DNA of 64,000 nt, taken from assembly GCF_000319225.1 (NCBI RefSeq), contig NC_019815.1, forward strand, positions 62,001 through 126,000. The letters are read 5' to 3'. The notes below the pieces were generated by a model. It ran no database searches. It was not told where the DNA came from and was given only the letters and a program-made list of their open reading frames with translations. The stretch is from Candidatus Kinetoplastibacterium crithidii (ex Angomonas deanei ATCC 30255). GTDB lineage: Bacteria; Pseudomonadota; Gammaproteobacteria; Burkholderiales; Burkholderiaceae_B. Below are positions 37,893 to 48,215 of the stretch, one piece after another; position 1 is the stretch's first letter; each line of letters begins with the position of its first letter. A program made the position numbers and the translations under genes.

Positions 37893-38040
37893 AATTTTAT
37901 AGATAAAAGCAAAACTATGCTTCATGAAAACATATAAAATACTAAGAATGCATTATATATCTAAAAAAATATTTTTGCAAAGATATTAATACTAACTTGA
38001 GTATAATTTTATATAATACTAAACAATTTTTCATATGTAG

Positions 38041-39120
38041 TTGATTATCTATGTATTATATAATAGATTTATTTTTTTATTTAAACAATTATTTTTCCAT
38101 ATAGCTTTGAAGAAACCTTGTCACCAAAATCTTAAGAAATTTAATACTTTTGGAATAGATATATATACCAAAAATTTTTTTCGTGTTTCTAACTACAGTG
38201 ATTTAGAATACTTAATAGATATAAGTAAGAATTATTCAAAAATCTTTGTAATTGGTGGTGGTAGTAATGTTATTTTATCCTCAAATATTATTGATGCTTT
38301 AGTAGTAAAAATAGATATTCTTGGCATTAATATCATATCCAATGATAGCAATCATATTTTGATAGATGTTGGAGCTGGTGAATCTTGGCATGATATAGTA
38401 GTTTTTTGTTTAAGCCGAGGATGGTATGGATTAGAGAACCTAGCATTAATTCCAGGTACAGTAGGAGGGGCTCCTGTTCAGAACATAGGGGCTTATGGCT
38501 TAGAGTTTTCTGAATACTGTCATAGTGTTTTTGCTTGGAGTTTTAAAAATAATTGTTTCATTGAAATTAAGGCTCAAGATTGCTTGTTTTCATATAGAGA
38601 AAGTATTTTTAAGAAAAATAATAATGATTATCTAATACTATCAGTTCGTTTGCTTTTAGACAAAATATGGACTCCTAGAATAGGATACCATGATATAAAA
38701 AAGCAAATTACTAATTGTGTAGCAAAACTAACTCCTACGCATGTTTTTGATGTTGTTTGTTCTGCCAGAAGAAGTAAGCTTCCAGATGTCAAGGCTTTAG
38801 GTAACGTAGGCAGTTTTTTTAAAAACCCTATATTGGAAATACCAGAGTTAGAATATCTTAAATTACTTTTTCCTAATATTGTATTCTGGAATCATATTCC
38901 CGGTGTATCTTTTAAAATATCTGCTGGTTGGCTAATCAATATATGTGGTTGGAAGGGCAGGATTATAGGTCCGGTGGCTGTTTATAAAAAGCAGTCTCTA
39001 ATATTAGTAAATATCAATAATGCGAATGCAAGTGATGTGTTAGTACTAGCACACGCCATTCAAGAAGACGTGTGCTGTAAAACTGGTATTTCATTAGAAA
39101 TAGAGCCTGTCATATTCTAA
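38041..39120 (+). CDS. murB: UDP-N-acetylenolpyruvoylglucosamine reductase
   Basis: FAD/NADPH enzyme completing UDP-N-acetylmuramate for peptidoglycan. It shows NLKKFNTFGID, the FAD-binding GGGSNVILS, NLALIPGTVGGAPVQNIGAYG, YRESIFK, and the catalytic-Ser segment GNVGSFFKNP with EIEPVIF at the end. The start is uncertain: there is no ATG. TTG at 38041 gives 359 aa with a hydrophobic 22-residue leader not expected in MurB. TTG at 38107 gives 337 aa, nearer the family length. No clear ribosome binding site is seen. Presence implies some peptidoglycan is still made. Confidence 0.94.
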   Translation: MIIYVLYNRFIFLFKQLFFHIALKKPCHQNLKKFNTFGIDIYTKNFFRVSNYSDLEYLIDISKNYSKIFVIGGGSNVILSSNIIDALVVKIDILGINIISNDSNHILIDVGAGESWHDIVVFCLSRGWYGLENLALIPGTVGGAPVQNIGAYGLEFSEYCHSVFAWSFKNNCFIEIKAQDCLFSYRESIFKKNNNDYLILSVRLLLDKIWTPRIGYHDIKKQITNCVAKLTPTHVFDVVCSARRSKLPDVKALGNVGSFFKNPILEIPELEYLKLLFPNIVFWNHIPGVSFKISAGWLINICGWKGRIIGPVAVYKKQSLILVNINNANASDVLVLAHAIQEDVCCKTGISLEIEPVIF

Positions 39121-39132
39121 TAATTATTAGAA

Positions 39133-39933
39133 TTAGTAACTATTTAAATTTAGTACATCTGCCATATTGTAGTAGCCAGATTGTTTATCTTTCAAAAAAG
39201 TGGAGGCAAGTAAAGCTCCACTTGCATAGCCGTCTCTGCTACCAGAATGATGAGCAACTTCAATGGTCTCGCCTTTTCCACAGAAATATGCTTTATGATC
39301 ACCTATAATATCACCGCCTCTTAGAACAGAGAAGCCTATAGTTCCTGGCTTTCTTGCTCCTATATTACCATGGCGTGTCCAGGTTGCTACATCTGACAAT
39401 GGAACATTCCAAGCTGATGCTATTGCCTCACCCATAGTGATTGATGTTCCTGATGGACTATCTATTTTATCTTTGTGATGAGCTTCAAATATCTCTGCAT
39501 CATATCCAGAATTCAACATTTTAGCAGCTATTTCTACAAGCTTGAATGTTACGTTTACTCCAATACTCATGTTTGATGAATGAACAATAGCTATTTTTGT
39601 AGACGCATTTTTTATAGTTTTTAGCTCATCTTTACTAAATCCTGTTGTCCCAATGACAATATTGATTTTATGTTTCAAACAATATTCTAAATGCGTTAGT
39701 GTTCCATGTGGTCTTGAGAAATCTATCAAACAATTAGCTTTTTTTATTTCATCCATATCATCGCTAACTATTACTTCAGTTTTCTTTCCTAACAAAATAG
39801 CCGCATCTTTTCCAATTAAAGGGCTGCCAGGACGATCAATAGCTGCTGTTAGTTTAACGGAATTATCTTCTAGAGATGCTCTAACTAATGTTTGTCCCAT
39901 TTTTCCACTGACACCAGTGATTGCTATATTCAT
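39133..39933 (-). CDS. dapB: 4-hydroxy-tetrahydrodipicolinate reductase
   Basis: Reduces the dihydrodipicolinate-type intermediate in lysine and diaminopimelate synthesis. The Rossmann start is MNIAITGVSGKMGQTL. ATG 39933 was chosen because AAGGAGC lies just before it, and an ATG at 39948 precedes that site. IVIGTTGFS, the catalytic-site block IFEAHHKDKIDSPSGTS, and ISVLRGGDIIGDH-like segment (here FSVLRGGDIIGDH) are present. Length 266 aa. It follows bamE on the same strand. The product serves both host-relevant lysine and peptidoglycan. Confidence 0.96.
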   Translation of the reverse strand: MNIAITGVSGKMGQTLVRASLEDNSVKLTAAIDRPGSPLIGKDAAILLGKKTEVIVSDDMDEIKKANCLIDFSRPHGTLTHLEYCLKHKINIVIGTTGFSKDELKTIKNASTKIAIVHSSNMSIGVNVTFKLVEIAAKMLNSGYDAEIFEAHHKDKIDSPSGTSITMGEAIASAWNVPLSDVATWTRHGNIGARKPGTIGFSVLRGGDIIGDHKAYFCGKGETIEVAHHSGSRDGYASGALLASTFLKDKQSGYYNMADVLNLNSY

Positions 39934-39970
39934 ATCTGCTCCTTGCATATTAATTAATGGATTTCAACTC

Positions 39971-40366
39971 TTATTCTTTTTGATCTATTGTAATTCTTTT
40001 TATTATATCAATTTTATATTCTCGCTGTTTTGGAAATTCATCTCCTGACCATTTAATTAGTTTGTCATTTTTAAAAAACACTGTAAATTGCAATATGTTT
40101 TTTTTGCCTTTATTTGTTTTGCTATATTGAATATAATTCCACTGTTCTGGTTGATAAATATTTTTTAATAAAGGAGTTCCCAGGATAGATAAAACTTGTT
40201 TTTTCGTCATTCCTATTTTTAGCATATTTTGCTGTTCTATATTAATAACGTTACCTTGTTTTATATCTTGCTTATATGGGATCGATATTTCCTTAACAAC
40301 TGAACACCCTTCTAATAACAAGAAAAGTGAGATGATTAAGATGTTTTTAATGGTATTATAAAACAT
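39971..40366 (-). CDS. bamE: Outer-membrane assembly lipoprotein BamE (SmpA/OmlA)
   Basis: Small lipoprotein of the Bam complex that folds beta-barrel outer-membrane proteins. A lipoprotein signal peptide is visible (IISLFLLLEGC, with Cys near residue 21 as the lipidation site). The conserved SmpA core follows: LKIGMTKKQVLSILGTPLL and WNYIQYSKTNKG. Length 131 aa. It lies between recN and dapB. In free-living relatives fur is usually found beside bamE/recN; here only 19 bp separate bamE and recN, so fur is not at this locus. Confidence 0.92.
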   Translation of the reverse strand: MFYNTIKNILIISLFLLLEGCSVVKEISIPYKQDIKQGNVINIEQQNMLKIGMTKKQVLSILGTPLLKNIYQPEQWNYIQYSKTNKGKKNILQFTVFFKNDKLIKWSGDEFPKQREYKIDIIKRITIDQKE

Positions 40367-40385
40367 TTCTAATATTCTCTAATTT

Positions 40386-42053
40386 TTATATATTTGAAAA
40401 ATTTTTTATTGTGTTAATAAGCATCTCTTTTGCATGATGTATCGTTGTTGGTGTTATTACTATCCCACCCAGCATTCTAGCAATTTCTGTTACTCTGTCA
40501 TCATAAGATAGCTCTTTTATTTCAGAAGTAATATCTTGGTTCTTTTGATGTTTGCTTACTAAGAAATGATTTTTACCATAGGAAGCTACTTGTGGTAAAT
40601 GTGTCACGCATAAAACTTGATTATGATTGCTTAATTGACTTAGTAATTTGCCTATGGTTTCAGCTACAGCACCTCCTATGCCACTATCTACTTCATCGAA
40701 TATTATTGTTGGTACATTACTATGGTTAGTTACAACTGATATTGCTAAATATATACGTGAAAGCTCACCTCCAGAAGCAATTTTTGAAATGCCTTTAGAT
40801 TCAGTTCCAGTATGAGATACTAAAAATTCAATATTGTCTATCCCATGGTTATGTTCTTTAGATCTTGTGATTTTAATATCAAAAGAACTATCTTCCATAG
40901 ATAGCTCTTTCATGATCTTAGTAACTTCATTACTAAGTATAGTTGCTTTTCTACTTCTTTCTTCAGAAAGAATATTTGCTGCATGGAGGTAATTTTTTTG
41001 TGCTTCTTGTTCTTTTATTTTTATCTCATCAATATTGGTAATGTTTTTTATTGCATTGATTCTATTTATTATAGTGTCATGAAAATGCTTTAACTCATTT
41101 GGTGATATTTTTAGGCGTCTAGCTGTATCTGTAATTAGCGTCATTCTTGCTTCAAGATCATCTATTTTATTCGAATCAATTTCAATTTTGCTTATATAAT
41201 TATTCAAATCATGAATTGCTTCTTTTATTGTTATTTGTGCTGAGTTTAATTCTTCATATATATTTTGTAGTCCAGGGTCTTTTAACAAAATATTGTCTAT
41301 TCGTTGAATAAGAGTATTTAAAGTTCTATATATAGAAAATTCTTCTCCATCCAAATTTTTAAGAAGAAAATCACATGTATCAATTATAGTTTCAATATTA
41401 GATAGTTTGTTATATTCGTGTTGAATTTTCTGCCATTCATCCGTTGAGAATTTTATTTCTGATATTTCTTCTGCTTGCAACCTTAAAATATTTAATTCTT
41501 CTTTAAGGTTTTCTGCTAACTGTGTAGCATTATCTAGGTCTTTTCTTATTGAACGCCATACTTTCCAAAATTTTTTTGTTCTTGTTAATGGGATATCTAA
41601 TTGTCCATATAGATCTAGAAGTGACCTTTGAGAATTTGTATTTAACAAATCTTGATAAGCATGTTGCCCATAAATTTTGACCAACATAGAACCTATTGTT
41701 CTTAGATTTGCAATTGTAGTAGGAGTATTGTTTATAAAAGCTTTGCTATTATTATCTTTATCTAGAGTTCTCTTTAAGTGGATTTCATGACCGATACTAA
41801 AAGCATGTTTTTCAAGCCATTCTTTTGCATTTGTTGTGATATCAAAAGAAGCTGTTACTTCAGTGTTAATAGTATTTTTTCCAATTATATTGTCTATATT
41901 TGAAACTTTGAAACCTAATACAAATGATAAAGCATCTATTATAATTGATTTTCCTGCTCCTGTTTCTCCAGAAAATACAGTAAACCCATTACTAAAAATA
42001 ATTTCAGCATTTTTTACTATTATGAAATTTTGAATAAATAGATTACGTATCAT
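40386..42053 (-). CDS. recN: DNA repair protein RecN
   Basis: SMC-like ATPase used in double-strand break repair. The N-terminal Walker A is FSGETGAGKSIIIDAL. Long coiled-coil stretches fill the middle (roughly residues 150-370). The C-terminal half has the signature KIASGGELSRIYLAI, Walker B PTIIFDEVDSGIGG, and VLCVTHLPQVASYG. Length 555 aa is full. It follows nadK by 5 bp on the same strand. Confidence 0.96.
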   Translation of the reverse strand: MIRNLFIQNFIIVKNAEIIFSNGFTVFSGETGAGKSIIIDALSFVLGFKVSNIDNIIGKNTINTEVTASFDITTNAKEWLEKHAFSIGHEIHLKRTLDKDNNSKAFINNTPTTIANLRTIGSMLVKIYGQHAYQDLLNTNSQRSLLDLYGQLDIPLTRTKKFWKVWRSIRKDLDNATQLAENLKEELNILRLQAEEISEIKFSTDEWQKIQHEYNKLSNIETIIDTCDFLLKNLDGEEFSIYRTLNTLIQRIDNILLKDPGLQNIYEELNSAQITIKEAIHDLNNYISKIEIDSNKIDDLEARMTLITDTARRLKISPNELKHFHDTIINRINAIKNITNIDEIKIKEQEAQKNYLHAANILSEERSRKATILSNEVTKIMKELSMEDSSFDIKITRSKEHNHGIDNIEFLVSHTGTESKGISKIASGGELSRIYLAISVVTNHSNVPTIIFDEVDSGIGGAVAETIGKLLSQLSNHNQVLCVTHLPQVASYGKNHFLVSKHQKNQDITSEIKELSYDDRVTEIARMLGGIVITPTTIHHAKEMLINTIKNFSNI

Positions 42054-42058
42054 AATTA

Positions 42059-42958
42059 TTATTCTATAACGTCTGATGATATAGGCATAATATTCCAGTG
42101 AAGTTTTCTTCTTAAAGTAGAAAAGAAACTATAACCTTTTGGATGTATGAATCTTGCATTATGTTGTGATTTTTGTATTGTAATATAATCACCAGGGTGT
42201 AATTCAGATAGTGTTTGCATATCAAAATGTACGCTGGCTCCTATGTCGGTTCTTCCTACTGCAGTTAAGGTCATTTTTAATATTCCATTATAAGGAATAA
42301 CAATTGGTCTATTAGACAGGGTTTGAGGCGCAACCGCTACTAAAACCATAGCGTTTAGTTCTGGGTGTAGTATTGGCCCATTAGAAGCTAAAGAATATGC
42401 CGTAGAACCAGTTGGTGTTGCTACGATCAATCCGTCAGCTCTTTGTGTGTACATAAAAGTATTATTCAATTCTACTTTTATTTCTATCATGCCGCCTATG
42501 CCTGCTCTATTTAAGACCACATCATTTAAAGCGCAGTTTGAGTAAATTTGTTGATTGTCACGCCAAACAATTCCTTCTAATAGCATTCTATTTTCAGATA
42601 AATAAGATCCTTCCATTATATGAATAATTGCTCTAAATGTTTCATCCATTGACAATGAGGTTATGAATCCTAATCTTCCATGATTAATACCTAGAATAGG
42701 AACGTTATACTTTGCTAAATGTCTAGCTGCGCTTAAAACGGTGCCATCTCCACCGGTAATGATAGCGAGAGATGCTTGTTCTCCTATTTGGCTTATGCTC
42801 GCTACATCATATTCATGAATTCCTGTGTTACAGGCAGTGGTAGATTCTATTAATATTTTTCTGCCTATATTACTTAAAGTTTTAGCAATAGCTTTTAGCG
42901 GAGTATCGAGACCAGTATCTTGGTATCTCCCAATAAGAGCAATAGTGGGGAAATGCAT
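42059..42958 (-). CDS. nadK: NAD kinase
   Basis: Phosphorylates NAD to NADP. Core motifs are IITGGDGTVLSAARH (GGDG), GINHGRLGFI, NDVVLNRAGIG (NE/D motif), DGLIVATPTGSTAYSLASNGPILHP and ALxxVAPQTLSNRPIV. Length 299 aa. recN follows 5 bp downstream, the usual order. It is divergent from hemH. The heat-shock repressor gene hrcA, which often lies here in relatives, is absent. Confidence 0.96.
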   Translation of the reverse strand: MHFPTIALIGRYQDTGLDTPLKAIAKTLSNIGRKILIESTTACNTGIHEYDVASISQIGEQASLAIITGGDGTVLSAARHLAKYNVPILGINHGRLGFITSLSMDETFRAIIHIMEGSYLSENRMLLEGIVWRDNQQIYSNCALNDVVLNRAGIGGMIEIKVELNNTFMYTQRADGLIVATPTGSTAYSLASNGPILHPELNAMVLVAVAPQTLSNRPIVIPYNGILKMTLTAVGRTDIGASVHFDMQTLSELHPGDYITIQKSQHNARFIHPKGYSFFSTLRRKLHWNIMPISSDVIE

Positions 42959-43213
42959 ATGAAGTTCACTAGTATTTATTTAACTAAAAAATGTTTGGTG
43001 TTTTGTTATCTTTGTTTGTAAATATAGTCGATTAAATTGTCTATAATTTGTTATTATAGCAAATTATTGTAACTAATATTTCTATACTAGAAAATAGTAG
43101 CAATTTAATAAAGACTAATAGCTAGTTGGTTAGTAATCAATATTAGATTGTTCTGAGCAATTAAGGTATATTTAAATTTTAATTATAAACTAAGTTTAAC
43201 ATTTTGGTTATCA

Positions 43214-44269
43214 ATGGATGAAAACTCTAAAGAATATAATTCTATTCTAATGTCTGCTAATAATGATCACTATGGTTTGAAAAACTCAAATCGCAATATA
43301 GGTATATTATTGGTGAATTTGGGTACACCTAAATCTACGAAAATTAATGATATTAGAGAATATATTGGATCTTTTTTGTCCGATAATCGTGTTGTTGAGT
43401 TGCCTAGGTTTATTTGGCAGATCATATTACGTACTATAGTATTGAGAACTAGGCCTAGAAAATTAAAGAAACTTTATGACAAAATATGGATGCCAGAAGG
43501 TTCTCCTTTATATGTGTATAGTAAACTGCAAGCATTGAAATTAGAGAGAATATTTCTGCAAAATAATATTAATGTTCAAATAAAGTTTTGCATGAGATAT
43601 GGTTATCCATCAATTAAAGAATCTTTAGATAGTTTAATTGATGGATCTTGTGAAAAAATTTTGTTATTTCCTTTGTTTCCTCAATATTCTTCTAGTACTA
43701 CTGGTAGTATAGTAGAGTATGTTGGTAGGCGTTTGATTTGCAAAAGAGATATTCCAGAGTTTAGATATATAAAAAGATTTAGCTCATCTAAATTTTACAT
43801 AGATTCCTTGGTAACTAATATTCATAACTATTGGAATACGCATGGTTTTCCAAATAGTCTTGTAGTAAGTTTTCATGGTCTGCCTCAGAACTCTATTGAT
43901 AAAGGAGATCCTTATTATAAGGACTGTATTGAAACGTTTACTTTATTATCAAGTCAGCTCAATTTTGACAAAAATATTATATATATAAGTTTTCAAAGCA
44001 AATTTGGTTATTCAAAATGGATAAAACCTTGTACATCAGAAATATTGGTGGATCTTGCTAATAGAGGGGTTAGTAGGGTGGATGTTGTTTGCCCAGGTTT
44101 TGTCTCAGATTGTCTAGAAACACTAGAAGAAATAAATGAGCAGTGTCGCCACTTGTTTTTGAGTTCAGGTGGAAGAGATTTTCATTATATAAATGCTTTA
44201 AATGATAATGAAGATTGGATAAATGGTCTAGAAAATCTCATTAAAACCCATATATATGATTGGGTATAG
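43214..44269 (+). CDS. hemH: Ferrochelatase
   Basis: Inserts Fe2+ into protoporphyrin IX, the last step of heme synthesis. It shows GILLVNLGTPKS, LFPLFPQYSSSTTGS, SFHGLPQNSIDKGDPYYKDC with the catalytic His, FQSKFGYSKWIKP, and CPGFVSDCLETLEEI with the conserved Glu. Length 351 aa. There is a non-conserved N-terminal tail of about 25 residues; an internal ATG at 43253 is an alternative start. Heme from symbionts is a recognised benefit to trypanosomatid hosts. Confidence 0.96.
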   Translation: MDENSKEYNSILMSANNDHYGLKNSNRNIGILLVNLGTPKSTKINDIREYIGSFLSDNRVVELPRFIWQIILRTIVLRTRPRKLKKLYDKIWMPEGSPLYVYSKLQALKLERIFLQNNINVQIKFCMRYGYPSIKESLDSLIDGSCEKILLFPLFPQYSSSTTGSIVEYVGRRLICKRDIPEFRYIKRFSSSKFYIDSLVTNIHNYWNTHGFPNSLVVSFHGLPQNSIDKGDPYYKDCIETFTLLSSQLNFDKNIIYISFQSKFGYSKWIKPCTSEILVDLANRGVSRVDVVCPGFVSDCLETLEEINEQCRHLFLSSGGRDFHYINALNDNEDWINGLENLIKTHIYDWV

Positions 44270-44380
44270 ATTTATCAAATTCTTTTGACCTGAAGCGATA
44301 TTAGTGTATGGTTTTTATTCTAACGAATTTTTGATGAGTCCATGATATTGGCTTATGATTTTCAAATTGGAGGTAATGAT

Positions 44381-44932
44381 ATGAATACAAAGGTTAATTC
44401 TAACGATGATCTACAAGATTTAGAGGTGGATAACAAATCCATTGATGATTTGTCACCTGAGGAACTCAATGTTTGTTTGCAGGATAAATTAGAAAAATTA
44501 GAATCAATTATTGATAATCAAAATGATAAAATTTTAAGAATTTCTGCAGAAATGGAAAATGTAAGAAAAAGGTCTCAGGAAGAATTAGTTAAAACTCGTA
44601 AATTTGCTATTGAGTCTTTTGCAGAGGGTATGGTGTCAGTAAAAGATAGCTTAGAAGCCGCCTTATTGCAAAAAAATCAAAATATTAATAGTTTAACTGA
44701 AGGAGTTTCTCTAACTTTGAAACAGCTGGATTCAGTTTTTAAAAGTAATATGTTGCAAGAAATTAGTCCTGCTTTGGGTGATAAATTTGACCCAACATTA
44801 CATCAAGCTATTTCTTCTGTGAAATCTGATTATCCTGCCAATTCGGTTGTAGAAATTCTACAAAAAGGTTATGTTATAAGCGAGCGTGTTTTGCGCCCAG
44901 CTATGGTTGTTGTAGCCTCTTCAAATGATTGA
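44381..44932 (+). CDS. grpE: Nucleotide exchange factor GrpE
   Basis: Releases ADP from DnaK. I start at ATG 44381, which has GGAGG eight bases upstream. The ATG at 44342 adds 13 residues and has no such site. The N-terminus is acidic and probably disordered; a long helix follows (ILRISAEMENVRKRSQEELVKTRKF) and then the beta-domain with FDPTLHQAISSV and VVEILQKGYVISERVLRPAMVVVA. Length 183 aa. It sits between hemH and dnaK. Confidence 0.95.
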   Translation: MNTKVNSNDDLQDLEVDNKSIDDLSPEELNVCLQDKLEKLESIIDNQNDKILRISAEMENVRKRSQEELVKTRKFAIESFAEGMVSVKDSLEAALLQKNQNINSLTEGVSLTLKQLDSVFKSNMLQEISPALGDKFDPTLHQAISSVKSDYPANSVVEILQKGYVISERVLRPAMVVVASSND

Positions 44933-44980
44933 TTTATTTTTGAAAATGATCATAGGTAATTGTTTTTTCTAACAATTGAT

Positions 44981-45008
44981 CTTGAAAAATATTCTTTAAT
45001 CCCAAATT
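44981..45008 (+). promoter_or_regulatory. Sigma-32 (RpoH) type heat-shock promoter before dnaK
   Basis: CTTGAAA at 44981-44987, a 13-base spacer, and CCCAAATT at 45001-45008 closely match the RpoH consensus (CTTGAAA, 11-16 bp, CCCCATNT). It lies about 60 bp before the dnaK start. No CIRCE repeat is present, consistent with sigma-32 rather than HrcA control. Confidence 0.7.
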
Positions 45009-45070
45009 AAAGATCAGGAAAGTTTGTTTTACAACATTAATCAATATTACTTATTCAAGGTAAAGACGCT

Positions 45071-46990
45071 ATGGGAAAAACTATAGGTATCGATTTAGGT
45101 ACTACAAATAGCTGTGTAGCTGTTATGGATGGAAGTCAAATAAAAATAATAGAAAATGCTGAGGGCGCTCGTACTACTCCTTCTATAGTTGCCTATATGG
45201 AAGATGGCGAGATTTTAGTTGGAACTCCAGCAAAAAGGCAAGCTGTTACAAACTCAAAGAACACGGTGTATGCAAGTAAGCGTTTAATTGGAAGAAAATT
45301 TGAGGAAAAGGCTGTTCAGAAAGATATTTCTCTTATGCCTTATTCTATTGTTAAGGCTGAAAATAATGATGCATGGATAGAAATTCGTGGAAAGAAAATA
45401 GCTCCTCCACAGGTATCAGCTGAAATTTTAAGAAAAATGAAGAAAACAGCTGAGGATTACTTGGGTGAAGAAGTAACTGATGCTGTTATAACAGTGCCTG
45501 CTTATTTTAATGATAGTCAAAGACAGGCAACTAAAGATGCTGGAAAAATTGCAGGTTTAAATGTAAAAAGAATAATTAATGAGCCAACTGCTGCTGCATT
45601 GGCATTTGGTCTAGATAGATCAGAAAAAGGTGATAAGAAGATAGCAGTATATGATCTTGGCGGAGGAACTTTTGATGTTTCAATAATAGAAATAGCAGAA
45701 GTAGATGGAGAAAAACAGTTTGAAGTTTTATCTACTAATGGAGATACCTTTTTAGGTGGAGAAGATTTTGACCAGTGTATTATTGAGTATATAATAGCTG
45801 AGTTTAAAAAAGATCAAGGTCTTGATCTTTCTAAAGATATATTGGCTTTACAAAGGTTAAAAGAATCTGCAGAAAGAGCAAAAATAGAGCTTTCTTCATC
45901 CCAGCAAACTGAGATTAACTTGCCTTATATAACTGCTGATGCTTCTGGACCTAAACATCTAAATGTAAAAATCTCTAGAGCTAAGTTGGAATCTATGGTT
46001 GAAGCTCTAATAGATCGTACAATCGAGCCTTGCAAAATAGCTATTAAAGACGCAGGTCTTTCTGCTTCGGATATAGATGATGTTATTTTGGTTGGTGGTA
46101 TGACACGTATGCCAAAAGTTCAGGAAAAGGTTAGAAATTTTTTTGGTAAAGAACCAAGGAAAGACATTAACCCTGATGAGGCTGTAGCTGCTGGTGCTGC
46201 TATACAAGGTTCAGTTTTATCTGGTGAAAGAAAAGATGTTCTCTTATTAGATGTTACTCCATTATCTCTCGGAATTGAAACCCTTGGTGGAGTTATGACG
46301 AAGATGATTCAGAAAAACACGACAATACCTACTAGGTATTCTCAAGTATTTTCTACAGCGGAAGATAATCAGCCTTCTGTAACAATCAAAGTATGTCAGG
46401 GAGAAAGAGAATTAGCTTCAGCTAATAAAGTTCTTGGTGAATTTAATTTGGAAGGTCTTCCTGCGGCAGCTCGTGGTACTCCACAAATAGAAGTAACTTT
46501 TGACATTGATGCCAATGGTATTTTACATGTTTCTGCAAAAGATAAAGGGACAGGTAAAGAGAAGAAGATTACTATTAAGGCTAATTCAGGATTATCTGAA
46601 CAAGAAATTGAAAAGATGATTAAAGATGCTGAGGCAAATGCAGAAGAAGATCATCGTATTGCAGAATTAGCTTTATCTAGAAATCAGGCTGATAGTTTGA
46701 TTCATGTTACACGTAAATCTATTTCTGAACATGGAGAAAAACTAGAACCTTCTGATAAAGAAAATATAGAGAATGCTATTAAAGATCTTGAAAATGCATT
46801 GAAAGGATCAGACAAGTCAGAGATAGATTCTAAAATGACAGCTCTTTCAATGTCGGCTCAGAAGTTAGGTGAAAAGATTTATTCTGATAATAAATCAGAA
46901 AACCACAATGAAGTTAACGAAACAGATGGTGACTCAACTTCTGACAAAGATATTGTTGATGCTGAATTTAAAGAAGTTAAGAAAGATTAA
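45071..46990 (+). CDS. dnaK: Chaperone DnaK (Hsp70)
   Basis: ATP-driven folding chaperone. The N-terminal ATPase begins [20 protein letters not shown]. Phosphate-2 and adenosine motifs follow ([30 protein letters not shown]), then the linker [19 protein letters not shown] and the substrate-binding domain. The disordered tail ends [13 protein letters not shown]. At 639 aa it is full length, and its codon usage is less AT-extreme than its neighbours. It has its own heat-shock promoter and a terminator separates it from dnaJ. Confidence 0.98.
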   Translation: MGKTIGIDLGTTNSCVAVMDGSQIKIIENAEGARTTPSIVAYMEDGEILVGTPAKRQAVTNSKNTVYASKRLIGRKFEEKAVQKDISLMPYSIVKAENNDAWIEIRGKKIAPPQVSAEILRKMKKTAEDYLGEEVTDAVITVPAYFNDSQRQATKDAGKIAGLNVKRIINEPTAAALAFGLDRSEKGDKKIAVYDLGGGTFDVSIIEIAEVDGEKQFEVLSTNGDTFLGGEDFDQCIIEYIIAEFKKDQGLDLSKDILALQRLKESAERAKIELSSSQQTEINLPYITADASGPKHLNVKISRAKLESMVEALIDRTIEPCKIAIKDAGLSASDIDDVILVGGMTRMPKVQEKVRNFFGKEPRKDINPDEAVAAGAAIQGSVLSGERKDVLLLDVTPLSLGIETLGGVMTKMIQKNTTIPTRYSQVFSTAEDNQPSVTIKVCQGERELASANKVLGEFNLEGLPAAARGTPQIEVTFDIDANGILHVSAKDKGTGKEKKITIKANSGLSEQEIEKMIKDAEANAEEDHRIAELALSRNQADSLIHVTRKSISEHGEKLEPSDKENIENAIKDLENALKGSDKSEIDSKMTALSMSAQKLGEKIYSDNKSENHNEVNETDGDSTSDKDIVDAEFKEVKKD

Positions 46991-47006
46991 TTTTCTTTAT
47001 TTAAAT

Positions 47007-47036
47007 TAAAAGTCCGAGTTTTCTCGGGCTTTTTTC
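47007..47036 (+). terminator. Rho-independent terminator after dnaK
   Basis: AGTCCGAG (47011-47018) pairs with CTCGGGCT (47023-47030), one G-U pair, across a four-T loop; flanking A and T runs extend the stem and leave a T-tract. It would attenuate transcription from dnaK into dnaJ. Confidence 0.8.
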
Positions 47037-47085
47037 ATGTTAGTAGATATTTTCTTTTTTAACAAAGTCAAATTGTGTGTTGGAT

Positions 47086-48204
47086 ATGTCAAAACGTGAT
47101 TTTTATGAAGTATTAGGTTTAAAGCGAAATGCATCTGAAGATGAAATAAAAAAAGCTTATCGTAAGCTGGCTATGAAATATCATCCTGATCGCAACCCCA
47201 ATAATAAAGAGGCTGAAGATAATTTTAAAGAAATAAATGAAGCCTATGAAGTTCTTGGGAATTCAGAGAAAAGGTCTGCTTATGATCGCTTTGGGCATTC
47301 TTGGTCTGGGCAAAATGGATTTTCTGCTGGACAAGGGATGGAGGGTGGATTTGCAGATGCTTTTGGCGATATTTTTGGTGAAATATTTGGTTCTTCCGGT
47401 AAAAGAGATGACAGTAGTCGTTTTCGTGGATCTGACTTGAAATATGACCTAGAAATTACTCTTGAACAAGCCTCTAGTGGTTGTAATGTTGATATTCGTG
47501 TTCCTGGTTGGGATACTTGTAAAGGATGTAATGGGAAAAGATCTAAATCTGGGGATGCTCCAAAAAAATGCTCTTTATGTGGAGGAAAAGGTTCTGTAAG
47601 AATGCAACAAGGTTTTTTTAGCGTTCAACAGACATGTCATGTTTGTCGTGGAGTTGGGGAAGAAATAAGTGATCCATGTTCTGTTTGTAATGGCGTAGGG
47701 AAGACTAGTAGTAAAAAAACTTTGCAAGTGAATATCCCTATTGGTGTTGATGATGGGATGAGGATACGTTTGTCTGGTAATGGAGAGCCTGGTTTGCATG
47801 GTGGTCAACCAGGTGATTTATATGTAGAAATACATGTTAAGAAACATAAAATTTTCCAAAGAGATTCTGATAACTTGCATTGTGAATTAACAATACCATT
47901 TACTACTGCTGCTTTAGGTGGTTCTATACAAGTACCTACTTTAAATGGCAAGGCTGAGATTTCTATCCCAGAAGGAACTCAATCTGGTAAGATATTTAGG
48001 CTAAAAGGAAAGGGCATAAAGAGCATGAGATCTAGTCATACTGGTGATTTGTATTGCCATGTTATAGTAGAAATTCCTGTTAAACTTAACGAAGAACAGA
48101 AAAATATATTAAGAAATTTTGAAGTGTCTCTTAAAGATACTGGTGGTCGTCATTCACCAAACAGCAAGTCATGGACAGATAGGGTTAAGGAGTTTTTTAG
48201 TTAA
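47086..48204 (+). CDS. dnaJ: Chaperone DnaJ (Hsp40)
   Basis: Co-chaperone that delivers substrates to DnaK. It has a J-domain with the HPD motif ([10 protein letters not shown]), a Gly/Phe-rich region ([16 protein letters not shown]), and four zinc repeats ([32 protein letters not shown]). C-terminal substrate-binding domains follow. ATG 47086 gives 372 aa and the standard [11 protein letters not shown] start; the TTG at 47077 is rejected. Confidence 0.97.
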   Translation: MSKRDFYEVLGLKRNASEDEIKKAYRKLAMKYHPDRNPNNKEAEDNFKEINEAYEVLGNSEKRSAYDRFGHSWSGQNGFSAGQGMEGGFADAFGDIFGEIFGSSGKRDDSSRFRGSDLKYDLEITLEQASSGCNVDIRVPGWDTCKGCNGKRSKSGDAPKKCSLCGGKGSVRMQQGFFSVQQTCHVCRGVGEEISDPCSVCNGVGKTSSKKTLQVNIPIGVDDGMRIRLSGNGEPGLHGGQPGDLYVEIHVKKHKIFQRDSDNLHCELTIPFTTAALGGSIQVPTLNGKAEISIPEGTQSGKIFRLKGKGIKSMRSSHTGDLYCHVIVEIPVKLNEEQKNILRNFEVSLKDTGGRHSPNSKSWTDRVKEFFS

Positions 48205-48215
48205 TTAATAATGAA

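Noticed and set aside
37713..37925. 70-aa minus-strand ORF
   Set aside because: It runs straight through the tRNA-Cys and tRNA-Gly genes and is a translation of them.
39653..40048. 131-aa plus-strand ORF
   Set aside because: Antisense across the dapB 5' end and bamE 3' end, no ribosome binding site and no homology recognised.
42959..43213. Gene or regulatory RNA in the nadK-hemH divergent gap
   Set aside because: Only AT-rich sequence with a short AATTTG/CAAATT stem; no ORF, consensus promoter or structure strong enough to call.
44933..45070. CIRCE element before dnaK
   Set aside because: No TTAGCACTC-N9-GAGTGCTAA or close variant is present; a sigma-32 type promoter is seen instead.
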